A stretch of DNA of 64,000 bases from Gammaproteobacteria bacterium. Its GTDB lineage: Bacteria; Pseudomonadota; Gammaproteobacteria; CAJXQU01. Below are positions 1-8,618 of the stretch, one piece after another. Each line of letters begins with the position of its first letter. Position 1 is the stretch's first letter. Position numbers and translations under genes: made by a program. The stretch is taken from the NCBI GenBank assembly GCA_026984775.1, contig JALSRM010000043.1, positions 62,001 to 126,000 on the forward strand, written 5' to 3'. The notes under the pieces were generated by a model, which was not told the DNA's origin, did no database searches, and saw only the letters and a program-made list of their open reading frames with translations.

Positions 1-410
1 GTATTCTGCTGGGTGCGATCAACAAGGATCTGAAACAAATAACCGCTTATCAATAATATTACCGGTAAAATAAACTTGATCAGTATCCCATACTCGGAAA
101 GGAAGTATATCTCGCAACCAATGAGTCCCAGCAACAGTGAGAAGAAGAAAAAAGGATAGTCCTTTTTGTCATTAGTAATGGCATTGGCAATGAGAAAAAT
201 GCTCACCAGGGCGAAAGCAAGGACCTCACAATACAGAGCCCAGTCAGGACGATAAATCTTCTGATCCATCAGTGAGGGAAAAAAAGACAGGAGGAAATGG
301 ATTATCCCCCGATCCAGATTTTGTAAGACAGGCAGGATCGATAAAAGGATAAAGCAGGTAATATAAACGCTGATCGCTGACCAATTGGATTTCAAGAAAC
401 CGTTGTTCAC
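1..410 (-). CDS. Partial multi-pass membrane protein, N-terminal part
   Basis: An open frame runs from a GTG at 410 off the left edge of the window, giving the first 136 residues of a membrane protein. Reading it by eye I see a hydrophobic segment right after the start (about residues 8-27), a short charged loop, then three closely spaced hydrophobic segments between about residues 55 and 128. The visible part ends in a polar stretch (ILVDRTQQNT). I do not recognise the family; the layout of several helices leading into a soluble region would suit a membrane sensor or kinase, but that is a guess. The start is uncertain: there is no strong ribosome binding site before the GTG and the frame stays open further upstream, towards the end of the DUF4124 gene. 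Confidence 0.5.
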   Translation of the reverse strand, partial: MNNGFLKSNWSAISVYITCFILLSILPVLQNLDRGIIHFLLSFFPSLMDQKIYRPDWALYCEVLAFALVSIFLIANAITNDKKDYPFFFFSLLLGLIGCEIYFLSEYGILIKFILPVILLISGYLFQILVDRTQQN

Positions 411-490
411 TACTACTCTGATGCCGGGAGAGGGTTTGAAAGCTGTAATGCTACACTGAAAACCCTTTCGCCGGTACTGACAAAAATCTG

Positions 491-925
491 TCAGCCACAC
501 CAGTGATCAACTGAGTCTTGTGCCATTTCCAGCGCTTTGGCACGATCATCATCGTTCAGAATAACGCGTTCTCCGTTTCCATCCAGTTTATACAGATAGC
601 CTGCAGTCTGGTACTTTTCGAGTTTTTTCATAGCCTCCATACATTCCCTTTTTTGTTCTGCTTTTGTCTGAGCAGCCAGTTCATTGGACTTTTTTTCTTC
701 ATCTCGCTCTTCCTCGAAAACCCCAAGAAGACGATCACGTTTTTCACGTCGGTGTTCCAATTCTGGATCGGCTTTGTGGTTTGTTTTGACGACAATTTCC
801 TCTGCGCTTGGTTGAGGATGATCACTGTAAAAGACGTGGCCATTTTCATCCGTCCATTTATAGATCCCTTTTGCGAAAATTGTAGATGTTGTAACCATGA
901 AAATAATTGGCAGTAAGGCTCTCAT
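491..925 (-). CDS. DUF4124 domain periplasmic protein
   Basis: A 144-residue protein with a cleavable signal peptide (about residues 1-18, ending in IFAKG) followed directly by the DUF4124 signature GIYKWTDENGHVFYSDHP at about residues 20-37. The rest is charged and probably helical, with a dense Glu/Lys/Arg region at about 55-100 and a Cys near the C-terminus. DUF4124 proteins are common in gammaproteobacteria; their function is not known. It starts 1 base after the HDOD gene stop, behind the AGAGGTAAAG ribosome binding site, so the two genes are almost certainly co-transcribed. Family assignment is firm, role unknown. Confidence 0.85.
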   Translation of the reverse strand: MRALLPIIFMVTTSTIFAKGIYKWTDENGHVFYSDHPQPSAEEIVVKTNHKADPELEHRREKRDRLLGVFEEERDEEKKSNELAAQTKAEQKRECMEAMKKLEKYQTAGYLYKLDGNGERVILNDDDRAKALEMAQDSVDHWCG

Positions 926-926
926 A

Positions 927-2465
927 TTACTTTACCTCTTCCAGTGTTTCTGCAGTCTTTTTACAGATATAGACAAAGTGTTGATAACATTCGGCTGACA
1001 ATGGTTTTTTCAGGGTCCCTTCAAGGTAGAAAAGCCCTACCGGTTTGTTATGGACAAACAAGGAACGTGCGGCAAAATCCTGCTGTTTTATATTCAGTAG
1101 CGAAACCTCGGGCAGGAGGTCAGAGTACCTTTTTCTGTTCTTTTCATTGACGAGGATCACCTGAGGCTTTTTCATCAGGAGACTGAAAATGTTTTGTTGC
1201 TTTACAGGTATGGCAATAGATTTTTTCTGTTGTCCAAGATTGACTGTGAAGCGTGATTTAAGAAATGTTCTGTTCTTATCAAGCAAGAAAAAGACAAGTG
1301 GTCTTCCATCTGAGACCCTTTGTAGCAGCTTAAAGCTGAAAGTCAGAATCTCATGTGCTGGTCTTTTTTTATTCCCCATCGCTTTGAGAGTGTCAAGTGC
1401 ACTTAACAGCTCATTTTTAACTGGATCTGCACCCTGTTCTTTTCTTTTAGGTGTTGTTGAGAGTGTTTTCTGTAGGGTGGTTTTAACCTGCCGTGATTGC
1501 TGTTTTTTTGGTACCGGCATGCTGGTTTTGGTGGCAGGATTTTCGGTTCTTGTTGTCGATATAAGCTGACAGGCAGCTGGTTTTACAGGATAGAAGCAGC
1601 TCTCTCTTGCCGCGATCACGGCATTACGATGAACAAGGCGATAGAAATCATCAAGACGATATCCAAATTGATTAGCAGACTGTTCTATCAAAACTTCCAT
1701 GGAGTTGTGATACCAGCCACGCTCACTTACTTGTGCAAGTCGGTTGGCAAAAGCAGTAATCTGTACCAATCTGACTGAGTCAGAAGCAGGGTTCAAACTG
1801 TTAGATACCAGATCTGCATATTTCCATTGATCGAAAAGGAATTTTCCGATCGCATCAAATATTGAATAGTGTTCAGGCGAAGATGTCTGTTTACCTGATT
1901 TGATCAAGGCGGACATTTCTTCTGGTGAATACAGCCACAGCCCGATTTCGTAAAGACGACAAAGTTGAGCTGTAACAAAAGCTGTGCTGGAAGCCGAGCT
2001 GTCATGGACGCTCATGAGTTCTCGCGCCTGCACGCCTGCATGATAAGAACGAGACAAGACTTGATAGATCTTTGACTTGATCCTTGGATCTTGCAGATCA
2101 GTGATGATGGGCAGATTTTTTCCAATTGTAACGATTCGAGGGATGCCTAATACGAGAATGGCATGATTCAGGTTTATGGCTGGCGGCTTTTTATTTTTGA
2201 TCAGCCCTTTATTGGCCGCGAGAAAAATATGGTGTGAAAAACATGGATCCGTGCGCAGAATATCGGCAAGTTTTGGGATCGATACATTAGGCTTATTTTC
2301 GAACTGACTTAGCTGTTCCAGTGTGTTTCTGAAGATAGGAAAAGGTTTGTCGTGGAGAACACCGACCAGTTTTTTTATTTGCTCCTCCTGTGCTTTACTG
2401 GAACGTTCTGTTTTCGCTTGTTTGTCTGGTGAAACTACCTGAACTGCTTCCGCAACAGCGCCCAT
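927..2465 (-). CDS. HDOD domain signalling protein with C-terminal GAF-like domain
   Basis: A 512-residue cytosolic protein. Residues about 30-285 match the HDOD fold: the segment around PFPIFRNTLEQL, then IPKLADILRTDPCFSHHIFLAAN and the NLNHAILVLGIPRI helix pair. A low-complexity basic linker (about 300-355) joins it to a C-terminal domain of about 150 residues whose FFLLDKNR and PVGLFYLEG strands look like a GAF domain. HDOD proteins are degenerate HD-fold output modules, often with a scaffolding role in signalling rather than enzymatic activity. First gene of a two-gene unit with the DUF4124 protein. The ATG at 2465 is preceded by AAAAGGATTTCTT. No partner kinase or cyclase is nearby, so the pathway cannot be named. 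Confidence 0.85.
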   Translation of the reverse strand: MGAVAEAVQVVSPDKQAKTERSSKAQEEQIKKLVGVLHDKPFPIFRNTLEQLSQFENKPNVSIPKLADILRTDPCFSHHIFLAANKGLIKNKKPPAINLNHAILVLGIPRIVTIGKNLPIITDLQDPRIKSKIYQVLSRSYHAGVQARELMSVHDSSASSTAFVTAQLCRLYEIGLWLYSPEEMSALIKSGKQTSSPEHYSIFDAIGKFLFDQWKYADLVSNSLNPASDSVRLVQITAFANRLAQVSERGWYHNSMEVLIEQSANQFGYRLDDFYRLVHRNAVIAARESCFYPVKPAACQLISTTRTENPATKTSMPVPKKQQSRQVKTTLQKTLSTTPKRKEQGADPVKNELLSALDTLKAMGNKKRPAHEILTFSFKLLQRVSDGRPLVFFLLDKNRTFLKSRFTVNLGQQKKSIAIPVKQQNIFSLLMKKPQVILVNEKNRKRYSDLLPEVSLLNIKQQDFAARSLFVHNKPVGLFYLEGTLKKPLSAECYQHFVYICKKTAETLEEVK

Positions 2466-2542
2466 AAGAAATCCTTTTCCTAATCAAGATAATGAACACT
2501 CTATTTATCGACTGGGAAAGGCATAACTTTATACAGGACATG

Positions 2543-2574
2543 ATAAAACAAGCAGCCCGGGAAAACCGGGCTGT
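2543..2574 (-). terminator. Rho-independent terminator after amt
   Basis: An 8-bp GC-rich stem (2553-2560 with 2566-2573) closes a short A-rich loop. Read on the minus strand it is followed by a CTTGTTTTAT tract at 2551-2542. It lies just downstream of the amt stop codon and upstream of the HDOD gene, so it should end the glnK-amt transcript. Confidence 0.8.
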
Positions 2575-2602
2575 TGTTGAAATAGACAACGATTAAATCA
2601 GA

Positions 2603-3877
2603 TTAAATAATATAACCGCGTTCTTCGTGTTCTGAGATATCTAGCCCCTCGGTTTCCTGTTCTGGAGTAACACGGATTCCGATCGTGGCATCCAGCAACT
2701 TCAGCAGAACCCAACTGATCACGCCGGACCAGAGTGCCGTAGCCAGCACACCGGTGGCCTGAACACCGATCTGGGAAGCCATGTCCATGCCTTCGGCATA
2801 TCCAGAGCCACCCAGGTTGGAGGATACGAATATGCCGGCGAGCAGGGTACCCAGTATGCCACCCACACCGTGTACCGGAAAGACATCCAGAGAGTCATCG
2901 ATTTCCAATTTGCGTTTGATGAATTGGGTTGCAAAATAACAAACGAAACCGGCAATGATGCCGATGATCAGTGCTCCCGAAGGGCCAACGAAACCAGATG
3001 CAGGGGTGATGGTTCCCAACCCGGCAACCATCCCGGTGATAATTCCGAGTACACTGGGTTTCCCGTATTTTATCCATTCAATAATGATCCAGGTGAGTGC
3101 ACCAGCGGAGGCCGATATATGGGTCACCAGCATGGCCATCCCGGCATTGCCATCAGCAGCAAGTGCGCTACCGGCGTTGAATCCGAACCAGCCAACCCAA
3201 AGCATCCCGGCTCCAGTAACAGCCAGTGTCAAATTGTGTGGCGGCATGGCGGTTCTCGGGAACCCTCTGCGGTTTCCTAACACAATGGCTGCAACCAGTG
3301 CCGCAATACCGGCATTAATATGTACGACAGTTCCACCGGCAAAATCGAGCAGCCCTTTTTCAGCCAGCCAACCTCCTCCCCATACCCAGTGACAAACAGG
3401 TGCATAGACCACGATCAGCCAGGCTGCACTGAACAAAAGCACAGCCGAAAATTTCATGCGTTCTGCAAAGCCTCCCACGATCAATGCAGGTGTGATAATA
3501 GCAAAGGTCATTTGAAACATCAGAAACACAGTCTCCGGAATATCACCGTTCAATGAGTTCCATCCCACACCCTCGAGCAGCACTTTACCACTGCCTAGAA
3601 ATGCATTCAGATCCTTTGAGGAGCCGAAGGCGATCCCGTATCCTGCGATAATCCAAAGTAGAGAAGCTAAACAGGCAATGGCAAAGCATTGCATCAATAC
3701 AGAAAGAACGTTTTTACTGCGAACCAGCCCACCATAGAACAGAGCCAGACCGGGCAAGGTCATTAAGAGCACCAGAGCTGTGGAGGTGAGCATCCATGCT
3801 GTATTTGCTTGATTCAGTTCCCCCGCAAAGCACAGCTCGGGCATGAAAAGGAGTAGAGTTGCTATTGTTTTTTTCAT
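2603..3877 (-). CDS. amt: Ammonium transporter Amt
   Basis: A 424-residue inner-membrane ammonium channel of the Amt/MEP/Rh family. It has an N-terminal signal-like segment (MKKTIATLLL...ELCFAGE) and then the usual set of about eleven helices. The two pore histidines are present, in the VVHINAG and FPVHGVGG contexts, as are the family patterns GLALFYGGLVR and GGFAERM. I take the ATG at 3877, because AAGAGAG sits at the right distance upstream and the protein then begins with the signal segment; an in-frame ATG at 3901 has no such support. It lies 35 bases after glnK in the same direction, the classic pair in which GlnK plugs the channel when nitrogen is plentiful. Confidence 0.96.
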   Translation of the reverse strand: MKKTIATLLLFMPELCFAGELNQANTAWMLTSTALVLLMTLPGLALFYGGLVRSKNVLSVLMQCFAIACLASLLWIIAGYGIAFGSSKDLNAFLGSGKVLLEGVGWNSLNGDIPETVFLMFQMTFAIITPALIVGGFAERMKFSAVLLFSAAWLIVVYAPVCHWVWGGGWLAEKGLLDFAGGTVVHINAGIAALVAAIVLGNRRGFPRTAMPPHNLTLAVTGAGMLWVGWFGFNAGSALAADGNAGMAMLVTHISASAGALTWIIIEWIKYGKPSVLGIITGMVAGLGTITPASGFVGPSGALIIGIIAGFVCYFATQFIKRKLEIDDSLDVFPVHGVGGILGTLLAGIFVSSNLGGSGYAEGMDMASQIGVQATGVLATALWSGVISWVLLKLLDATIGIRVTPEQETEGLDISEHEERGYII

Positions 3878-3912
3878 TGTGATTCTCTCTTCAGTTTGCA
3901 ATCTTCATATTT

Positions 3913-4260
<348 letters not shown>

Positions 4261-4304
4261 TTATTTTTGTTCTAAACCGTGGAATGATCATTCATGGATC
4301 GTTC

Positions 4305-4319
4305 GCACAAGCATGGTGC
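4305..4319. promoter_or_regulatory. NtrC-type binding site upstream of glnK
   Basis: The sequence GCAC-N5-TGGTGC matches the classical NtrC enhancer consensus exactly. A poorer copy, GAGC-N5-TAGTGC, lies at 4328-4342, so the two centres are 23 bp apart, like the paired enhancer sites seen upstream of other glnK genes. I could not find a good sigma-54 -24/-12 element between the sites and the glnK start, so the promoter itself is not assigned. Confidence 0.65.
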
Positions 4320-4446
4320 TCTATTTTGAGCAAATATAGTGCATATGTCTAATAGGGTGTCAGGTGTGTTCTGGTTCCCAATACTCCAGCGAAAGATAAG
4401 GAAGTTCAGAATTGAGGAAAAGGTAAGGAAGTCATGAGGTTACAAA

Positions 4447-4475
4447 GTTACGCCTTCCATAGGGGAAGGCGTAAC
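4447..4475. terminator. Strong stem-loop after fdxA
   Basis: A perfect 12-bp inverted repeat (4447-4458 and 4464-4475) with a 5-base loop stands just downstream of the fdxA stop codon. On the minus strand it is followed by only a short T tract (TTTGT), so it may act as a terminator or as a stabiliser of the 3' end. Confidence 0.65.
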
Positions 4476-4507
4476 TGATCATTTAAATGGTGGGGGAGAA
4501 TAACGGA

Positions 4508-4831
4508 TCAACGTTCTAGTAAATCAAGTTTCCCGGGTTTGTCCTTCCATTCTTCAGCATCCGGGAGAGGATCCTTGGATTCATTGATCACAGGCCATTC
4601 TCTGGAGAGTTCAGCATTGAGCTCCAGGAATACCATCTCTTCTTCGGTTAAATCATCTTCTGATTTAATCGCTTCAATCGGGCATTCGGGTTCGCACAAC
4701 GTGCAGTCAATGCACTCATCCGGGTCAATGACCAGGAAATTGGGGCCTTCATGAAAACAGTCCACGGGACAGACTTCGACACAGTCAGTATATTTACACT
4801 TGATGCAATTTTCAGTTACTACGAATGTCAT
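4508..4831 (-). CDS. fdxA: 7Fe-8S ferredoxin FdxA
   Basis: A 107-residue ferredoxin with the N-terminal double-cluster region typical of FdxA: Cys 9, 12, 17 and 21 in the first motif ([15 protein letters not shown]) and Cys 40, 43, 46 and 50 in the second ([12 protein letters not shown]). Family members carry one [3Fe-4S] and one [4Fe-4S] cluster. The acidic C-terminal half (about 55-107) with [15 protein letters not shown] is also typical. It is a small cytosolic electron carrier of unassigned partner. It stands alone: long non-coding stretches flank it on the upstream side and a strong stem-loop follows it. Confidence 0.93.
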   Translation of the reverse strand: MTFVVTENCIKCKYTDCVEVCPVDCFHEGPNFLVIDPDECIDCTLCEPECPIEAIKSEDDLTEEEMVFLELNAELSREWPVINESKDPLPDAEEWKDKPGKLDLLER

Positions 4832-5193
4832 GGATTGGTATACCTGTCAAAGATCAAAAACGACATTATAACGCCGTTTCAACCTGTTTTTCGAGTGGCG
4901 GAATAAAACATATAAATATAAGCTTACAAGCAGATTGAAAAAGCTGAAAGAGTACTTAAACATATTGCTTATAAAGGGTGGTTGGGTTGAAAGTAATCAT
5001 CACTCCCGGAAAATTCTGGAGATAATCGAGGAGCCGTACTATGAAAATAATAACCCCTTTAATTACTCAAAACATGTAGCATGTGGTAAAAACTAAGTCT
5101 GCATTGAGATCTATAGACCATATTTTGTGATTTGTATGTATCGGAAGCGAGATCTATTCCCGGATAAAAAATAAGGGAAATCAATAGGAAGGT
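4832..5193. other. Intergenic region without a recognised gene
   Basis: About 360 AT-rich bases lie between fdxA and the thioredoxin-like gene. I see a 12-codon open frame at 5041-5079 (ATG preceded by GAGGAG), too short to call, and a direct repeat of GAGATCTAT near 5106 and 5151. The fdxA promoter should be in the left part. Nothing else can be supported. Confidence 0.5.
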
Positions 5194-5736
5194 CTAGTTT
5201 CTGAACCCTCGGGATCCGGATCCATAAAGACCAGACTCTTTAGAAGGGTTGTGGATAATCCTCTCAATTTGCGACAGTGAAATCATACCTTCCCATCGGC
5301 CTGCGAGTTTGCCGTCCGGATCGAAGAAAAAAGTCATTGGCAGTAATGTAATTTCATGATCAACGATCAAAGAAGCCTGTTCTGCATCGGCCAGAAGTGA
5401 GGGAAAATCAATAAAATAATCGCTTGTATAGTCCTTTACGACTTGTGGATCCGGATAATCAAAATCAGGAAAGCCGATGGCAATGCCAAGGACGGTCGCA
5501 TCCCTGTCCTTGTGTTCATCATGGAAATCCTGTAGGTCGGCTATTTCCATCCGGCAATAAGGGCAGGACGTACTCCACACATTTACAATGGTCCATTTTC
5601 CGCGACCGAGATATTCAGAAAGTTCATGATCCTGATCATCCAACCCTCTGAAGCTGTGTTCAGGGGTAGATCGTCCACATCCTGCCAGCAACAGCAGAAA
5701 AACTGTCATAGATAGAATATAATTCCATTTATTCAT
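5194..5736 (-). CDS. TlpA/ResA-like thioredoxin-fold lipoprotein
   Basis: A 180-residue exported thioredoxin-fold protein. A lipobox (LLLLAGC, Cys20) ends the signal peptide, so it is probably membrane anchored. The redox motif is WSTSCPYC (Cys58 and Cys61). CPYC is unlike thioredoxin (CGPC) and nearer to glutaredoxin/DsbA-like motifs, so a reducing or isomerising role in the periplasm, for example towards haem-attachment cysteines, is possible. A cis-Pro region (ITLLPMTFFFDPDG) follows at about 135-150. I use the ATG at 5736, since the TTG 12 bases upstream has no better ribosome binding site. No cytochrome c maturation gene is adjacent, so the substrate is open. Confidence 0.85.
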   Translation of the reverse strand: MNKWNYILSMTVFLLLLAGCGRSTPEHSFRGLDDQDHELSEYLGRGKWTIVNVWSTSCPYCRMEIADLQDFHDEHKDRDATVLGIAIGFPDFDYPDPQVVKDYTSDYFIDFPSLLADAEQASLIVDHEITLLPMTFFFDPDGKLAGRWEGMISLSQIERIIHNPSKESGLYGSGSRGFRN

Positions 5737-5782
5737 AACCAGTACCAATACTACGAAGTATCACTAAACTAGGTTGAACCTA

Positions 5783-6556
5783 TTGATCCATCCCACTGCC
5801 ATTGTAGACCCTTCAGCTGTTATAGGCGAGGACGTAGAGATCGGACCGTATGTCATTATTGAGGAGGATACAATAATCGGTGATGGCTGCAGGATCTTCA
5901 GTCATGCAGTGATAAAAAACCATACCATCATGGGGTCCGGAAATACGGTTCATGAACATGCAGTTCTCGGTGGAGATCCTCAGGATCTCTCCTATGATGG
6001 ATCCAGTACAGGGCTTGTGATTGGTAATGACAACGTATTTCGTGAATGTGTGACAGTTCACCGATCAACCAAACAGGATCAGCCAACCTGCATTGGTAAT
6101 TCAAATTTTTTTATGGCTTATTCTCATATCGCTCATGATTGTCAGCTGGAAGATCGGATCATTTTTGCTAATTGCGCTACACTCGCAGGACATATATCAG
6201 TAGGTACCGGAGCTTTTGTTTCGGGTTCAACGGCAGTTCACCAGTTCTGTCAGATAGGCGCTTATTCAATTTTGAGTGGTGTTACACCGGTTAGTCTTGA
6301 TGCGCCACCATTCATGATTGTTGCTGGAAATCCAGCAGGAACAGTGGGACTGAATGTGATCGGTATGAGACGGGCGGGTTTCTCCAGAGACTCTATCAGC
6401 AAGATCAAGCAGGCCTATAAAATACTTATGCTATCAGGAAAGTCGCAAGATGAGGCAATGGATGAGATGGCAAATATTGACTCAGAACATGTCAGTATGC
6501 TGATCGACTTTATAAAAAATTCAAAGCGCGGTATTACCCGACATCGTAAGAAATAA
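5783..6556 (+). CDS. lpxA: UDP-acyl-aminosugar acyltransferase LpxA
   Basis: A 257-residue left-handed beta-helix acyltransferase for the first step of lipid A synthesis. It begins IHPTAIVDPSAVIGEDVEIGPY with hexapeptide repeats through about residue 190, followed by a helical C-terminal region. The catalytic His is His118 in SHIAHDC. The position equal to E. coli Gly173, which sets acyl length, is Gly here (ILSGVTP), so a longer hydroxyacyl chain would fit. The TTG at 5783 is chosen, because AGG sits 9 bases upstream and the protein then starts like other LpxA proteins; another TTG lies at 5774. Unlike the usual lpxD-fabZ-lpxA-lpxB order, it is followed by gnnA and gnnB, which suggests that its substrate is a UDP-diaminosugar with a 3-amino group. 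Confidence 0.93.
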   Translation: MIHPTAIVDPSAVIGEDVEIGPYVIIEEDTIIGDGCRIFSHAVIKNHTIMGSGNTVHEHAVLGGDPQDLSYDGSSTGLVIGNDNVFRECVTVHRSTKQDQPTCIGNSNFFMAYSHIAHDCQLEDRIIFANCATLAGHISVGTGAFVSGSTAVHQFCQIGAYSILSGVTPVSLDAPPFMIVAGNPAGTVGLNVIGMRRAGFSRDSISKIKQAYKILMLSGKSQDEAMDEMANIDSEHVSMLIDFIKNSKRGITRHRKK

Positions 6557-6560
6557 TCCC

Positions 6561-7493
6561 ATGAACAAAATAAAATGTGCTGTGGTTGGTGTTGGCTATC
6601 TGGGCAAGTACCACGCCCAGAAGTACCGTCTCAGTGACAATGCAGAATTGATCGCTGTCGTTGATACTGATCAGGTGACGGCTCAATCCATTGCACAGGA
6701 AAATGCCTGCGATTGTCTGCAGGATTACCGACTCTTGCTTGGAAAGGTCGATGCGGTCAGTATCGTTGTTCCGACAAGTTTGCATTTTCAGGTGGCAAAA
6801 GATTTTTTGCTGGCTGGTAGTCATGTATTGATTGAAAAACCGATTACGGTCACGCTGGAGGAAGCCGATGAGTTGATCAAAATTGCGAAAGAAAATGATC
6901 GGATTATTCAGGTCGGTCATCTGGAACGTTTCAACGCTGCCTTGCTTGAGCTGGATTTCAAAAAAGAAAAACCACTTTTTATCGAATCACATCGTCTCTC
7001 TCCGTTTAATCCTCGGGCCAATGATGTCAGCGTCGTACTTGATCTTATGATTCATGATATTGATATTATTTTGAATATCGTTGATTCAGAAGTGAAAAGA
7101 ATTGATGCCAGCGGTACCCCTGTTCTGACCGGTGATACCGATATTGCAAATGCCCGCCTCGTTTTCAAAAATGGCTGTGTTGCGAATGTGACTGCCAGCC
7201 GTGTCAGTATGAAGGTGGAACGGAAGATGCGAATGTTTCGGCCGAACTCCTATGTGTCTGTCGATTTCCAGAACCGGATTCTGACCAGCCATCGGACTGG
7301 AGAGAATGAGATGTTTCCCGGTATTCCGGAAATACTTACAGAAGAATCCTGTTTCGAAAACGGTGATGCATTGATGGCTGAGATCGAAGATTTTTTGTCC
7401 TCGATTCTTGAACATCGCTCTCCTCTGGTAACGGGAGAGGACGGACGCCGGGCACTTGCAACTGCAATTGAGATCAGCAGGCAGATGGTCTGA
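6561..7493 (+). CDS. gnnA: Gfo/Idh/MocA oxidoreductase, probable UDP-GlcNAc 3-dehydrogenase GnnA
   Basis: A 310-residue NAD(P)-dependent sugar dehydrogenase. The Rossmann fingerprint GVGYLG is at residues 10-15, the family EKP motif at 92-94 and the GHLERFNAA strand at about 118. Placed 4 bases after lpxA and 22 bases before a sugar aminotransferase, it fits GnnA, characterised in Acidithiobacillus ferrooxidans, which oxidises C3 of UDP-GlcNAc so that GnnB can aminate it. Related enzymes (WbpB/WlbA type) oxidise UDP-GlcNAcA instead, so substrate is inferred mainly from the lpxA neighbour. No other O-antigen sugar gene is nearby, which favours the lipid A role. Confidence 0.85.
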   Translation: MNKIKCAVVGVGYLGKYHAQKYRLSDNAELIAVVDTDQVTAQSIAQENACDCLQDYRLLLGKVDAVSIVVPTSLHFQVAKDFLLAGSHVLIEKPITVTLEEADELIKIAKENDRIIQVGHLERFNAALLELDFKKEKPLFIESHRLSPFNPRANDVSVVLDLMIHDIDIILNIVDSEVKRIDASGTPVLTGDTDIANARLVFKNGCVANVTASRVSMKVERKMRMFRPNSYVSVDFQNRILTSHRTGENEMFPGIPEILTEESCFENGDALMAEIEDFLSSILEHRSPLVTGEDGRRALATAIEISRQMV

Positions 7494-7515
7494 TAAAATT
7501 TAAAGGGAAATATTT

Positions 7516-8607
7516 ATGATACCCATGGTTGATTTGAAAGCTCAGTACGGCGAGATTAAACAGGAAATTGAGCAGGTGCTGTCATCAGTGCTTGACAGCG
7601 GCCACTTTATTCTTGGCCCCAATGTACAGGCTTTTGAAAAGGAAGCTGCAGATTACCTTGGAGTAAAGCATGCTCTTGGTGTTGCGTCCGGTACGGATGC
7701 CTTACATCTGGCTCTTGTGGCTGCCGGTATCGGTGAAGGGGATGAGGTGATCACAACCGCCTTTACCTTCATCGCCACTGCTGAAGCAATTCGTTATGTC
7801 GGAGCCGTGCCCGTCTTTGTCGATATCGAACCCGATACTTTTAATATCGATCCTAATGCGATTGAAGCGGCGATCACCAGCAAGACAAAGGCCGTAGTGC
7901 CGGTTCATCTATTTGGTCAACCAGCCGATATGCAACGAATAAAAGCAATCTGTGATCAACACGATTTGAAACTCATCGAGGATTGTGCACAGTCATTTGG
8001 GGCCAGCATAAAGGGCAAACAGACGGGCAGTTTCGGCGATGTCGGTTGTTTCAGTTTTTTCCCCAGCAAGAATCTTGGTGCGTTTGGTGATGGTGGACTT
8101 ATCTCAACCAATGATGATGAAATTGCTGAAAAGCTCCGCATGCTCCGGAATCATGGATCCAGTGTCCGTTATTACCATGATGTGATCGGCTATAACAGTC
8201 GGCTTGATGAGATGCAGGCTGCGATTCTCAGAATCAAGCTGAAAAAAATCGATCACTACAATAAAGAACGTCGGCGAGTCGCACATGCCTATTCAGAATA
8301 TCTTTTCAATCTTCCTCTGCAAACACCATTTGAGGATGGAAAAGGAACTCATGTCTATCATCAATATACTCTGCTCTCTGACCGTCGTAAGGAGATTAGG
8401 CAGGCGCTTGAGGAAAATGATATCAGCTCCATGATTTATTATCCGATACCGTTGCATAAACAAAAGGTTTTCGTTGATCAATACGTTAATGTTGAATTGC
8501 CTGTGACAGAGGAAATAGCAAAGCGTTGTTTCTCTTTACCGATTTATCCCGAACTTGATGACACATCCATCACCAGAATCACAACTGTGATCAGAGAAAT
8601 TTTCTGA
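7516..8607 (+). CDS. gnnB: DegT/DnrJ/EryC1 aminotransferase, probable GnnB
   Basis: A 363-residue PLP-dependent sugar aminotransferase. It starts IPMVDLKAQY like other WlbC/WbpE/GnnB proteins, has the SGTDALHLAL cofactor-binding segment at about 59-67, the EDCAQSFGA segment at 155-163 and the PLP lysine Lys185 in FFPSKNLGAFGDGG. In the GnnA/GnnB route it transfers an amino group from glutamate to the 3-keto sugar, giving UDP-GlcNAc3N. The ribosome binding site is AAAGGGAAAT. Its place after lpxA and gnnA makes the lipid A diaminosugar pathway the best reading; a role in a polysaccharide sugar is the alternative. Confidence 0.87.
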   Translation: MIPMVDLKAQYGEIKQEIEQVLSSVLDSGHFILGPNVQAFEKEAADYLGVKHALGVASGTDALHLALVAAGIGEGDEVITTAFTFIATAEAIRYVGAVPVFVDIEPDTFNIDPNAIEAAITSKTKAVVPVHLFGQPADMQRIKAICDQHDLKLIEDCAQSFGASIKGKQTGSFGDVGCFSFFPSKNLGAFGDGGLISTNDDEIAEKLRMLRNHGSSVRYYHDVIGYNSRLDEMQAAILRIKLKKIDHYNKERRRVAHAYSEYLFNLPLQTPFEDGKGTHVYHQYTLLSDRRKEIRQALEENDISSMIYYPIPLHKQKVFVDQYVNVELPVTEEIAKRCFSLPIYPELDDTSITRITTVIREIF

Positions 8608-8618
8608 AGCTTTAATCC

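Noticed and set aside
5041-5079. 12-codon frame with GAGGAG upstream, a possible leader peptide
   Set aside because: It is too short to judge, no attenuator stem or target gene follows on the same strand, and the next plus-strand gene is 700 bases away.
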